A stretch of DNA of 13,523 nucleotides from Gammaproteobacteria bacterium (GTDB lineage: Bacteria > Pseudomonadota > Gammaproteobacteria > Enterobacterales > Alteromonadaceae). The translations under genes were made by a program, and so were the position numbers. Of this stretch, positions 12,960 to 13,523 are shown piece by piece. How positions within the stretch are numbered: position 1 is the stretch's first letter; the number at the start of each line of letters is the position of its first letter. Under the pieces are notes generated by a model that saw nothing but the letters and a program-made list of their open reading frames with translations, made no database searches and was not told where the DNA came from. Where the stretch lies: assembly GCA_023380515.1 (NCBI GenBank), contig JAMCRH010000009.1, positions 1-13,523 on the forward strand. Direction: 5' to 3'.

Positions 12960-13523
12960 ATGACAAGACCGGCATTTGCAGAACTAGCTGAGTACTTAGA
13001 TTTACTACTCGAAGCCATTTGCGTGGTCGAGCCTAATCACCGTATCAGTTATGTGAGTCGCGGTGCTGAACGGGTTTTTGGGTATCGGCCAGACGAGATG
13101 GTCGGACGGATGATCTATGAATTCATGCATCCTGATTATCGCGAGGCGTCCCTGCGCCTTGCTGAGCACGTCAACGCCGGTGGTGACGTTGTCCACTTCG
13201 AGAATAAATATATTCACAAAGACGGACACGCCATTGATATTCACTGGACCACTCGTTGGTCGGAAAAAGACCAGGTTCGGGTTGGCGTTGCTCGGGATAT
13301 TACCGAGCAAAAACGACTTGAAGTAGAGCGTGAAGCATTAATTGCCAAGCTTGAGGCGATGGCTCTGACTGATTCTTTAACCGGCCTACCCAATCGCGTT
13401 CTATTCGCGGATCGTGCCGATGTTGCTATCAGCCGTGCAAAACGCACAAGGCGCGGCTTTGGGGTCTTGTATATCGACCTAGACAAGTTCAAACAAATGA
13501 ATGACGAAAAAGGTCACGCCTTC
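12960..13523 (+). CDS. PAS-GGDEF diguanylate cyclase, N-terminal part (cut by window end)
   Basis: The first 188 codons are present. Residues 9-118 form a PAS domain with its C-terminal PAC motif (EPNHRISYVSRGAERVFGY, then VGVARDITEQKRL). A short coiled linker leads to a GGDEF domain beginning TDSLTGLPNR (137-146), with the metal-binding Asp173 in YIDLDKFKQMND. The catalytic GG(D/E)EF motif and anything after it lie beyond the window, so activity cannot be judged and an added EAL domain is possible. The product would be cyclic di-GMP, made in response to a signal sensed by PAS; no membrane helix or signal peptide is visible. An in-frame stop 3 nt upstream fixes the ATG as the earliest start, though the ribosome binding site is weak. 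Confidence 0.92.
   Translation, partial: MTRPAFAELAEYLDLLLEAICVVEPNHRISYVSRGAERVFGYRPDEMVGRMIYEFMHPDYREASLRLAEHVNAGGDVVHFENKYIHKDGHAIDIHWTTRWSEKDQVRVGVARDITEQKRLEVEREALIAKLEAMALTDSLTGLPNRVLFADRADVAISRAKRTRRGFGVLYIDLDKFKQMNDEKGHAF

Noticed and set aside
1..13523. CRISPR arrays, tRNA or rRNA genes, insertion sequences, prophage genes
   Set aside because: No regularly spaced repeats, cloverleaf sequences, transposases or phage structural genes were found on either strand.

Overview
The window looks like chromosomal DNA from a marine-type gammaproteobacterium, most likely an Alteromonadales or Idiomarinaceae-like lineage. This rests on moderate GC content, GGAG-type ribosome binding sites, a PAS-GGDEF protein, the CsgG/DUF4810/DUF799 lipoprotein cluster, and periplasmic Ntn-hydrolase and kynureninase genes. 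The genus is inferred from gene content only.

Layout, left to right. (1) 1-931: an XRE-type regulator behind a near-perfect inverted repeat overlapping a candidate promoter. (2) 1114-3345: a membrane block with a six-helix protein, overlapping by 4 bp a winged-helix regulator fused to a polytopic membrane domain, then a YIP1-family protein. The stop codon of the last gene lies in a 14-bp tandem triplication. (3) 3386-4868: a scarred accessory stretch. It holds the 3' end of a minus-strand gene cut off at its 5' side, paired 23-bp repeats, a type II toxin-antitoxin pair with a visible promoter and palindromic operator, and about 440 bp of AT-rich DNA with no gene. (4) 4869-7190: a tightly coupled operon of four lipoproteins (CsgG-like, a PEGA-like small protein, DUF4810, DUF799), closed by a UUCG hairpin. 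A fifth, large lipoprotein (7238-9202) follows and ends at a strong intrinsic terminator. (5) 9428-11487: an exported alpha/beta hydrolase coupled to kynureninase (kynU). (6) 12757-11491 on the minus strand: a DUF2892 protein and an exported choloylglycine/penicillin V acylase-family hydrolase, converging on kynU with only 3 bp between the stop codons. (7) 12960 to the window edge: a PAS-GGDEF diguanylate cyclase cut by the window end.

The most system-like region is the lipoprotein operon. Its genes overlap by 1 or 4 nt, and all four encode exported lipoproteins with CsgG, PEGA-like, DUF4810 and DUF799 folds. No curli subunit genes (csgA, B, E, F) are present, so a cell-envelope assembly other than curli is the likely product. 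The kynureninase partner is also odd: it looks like a kynurenine formamidase but carries a signal peptide, while its presumed substrate is cytoplasmic.
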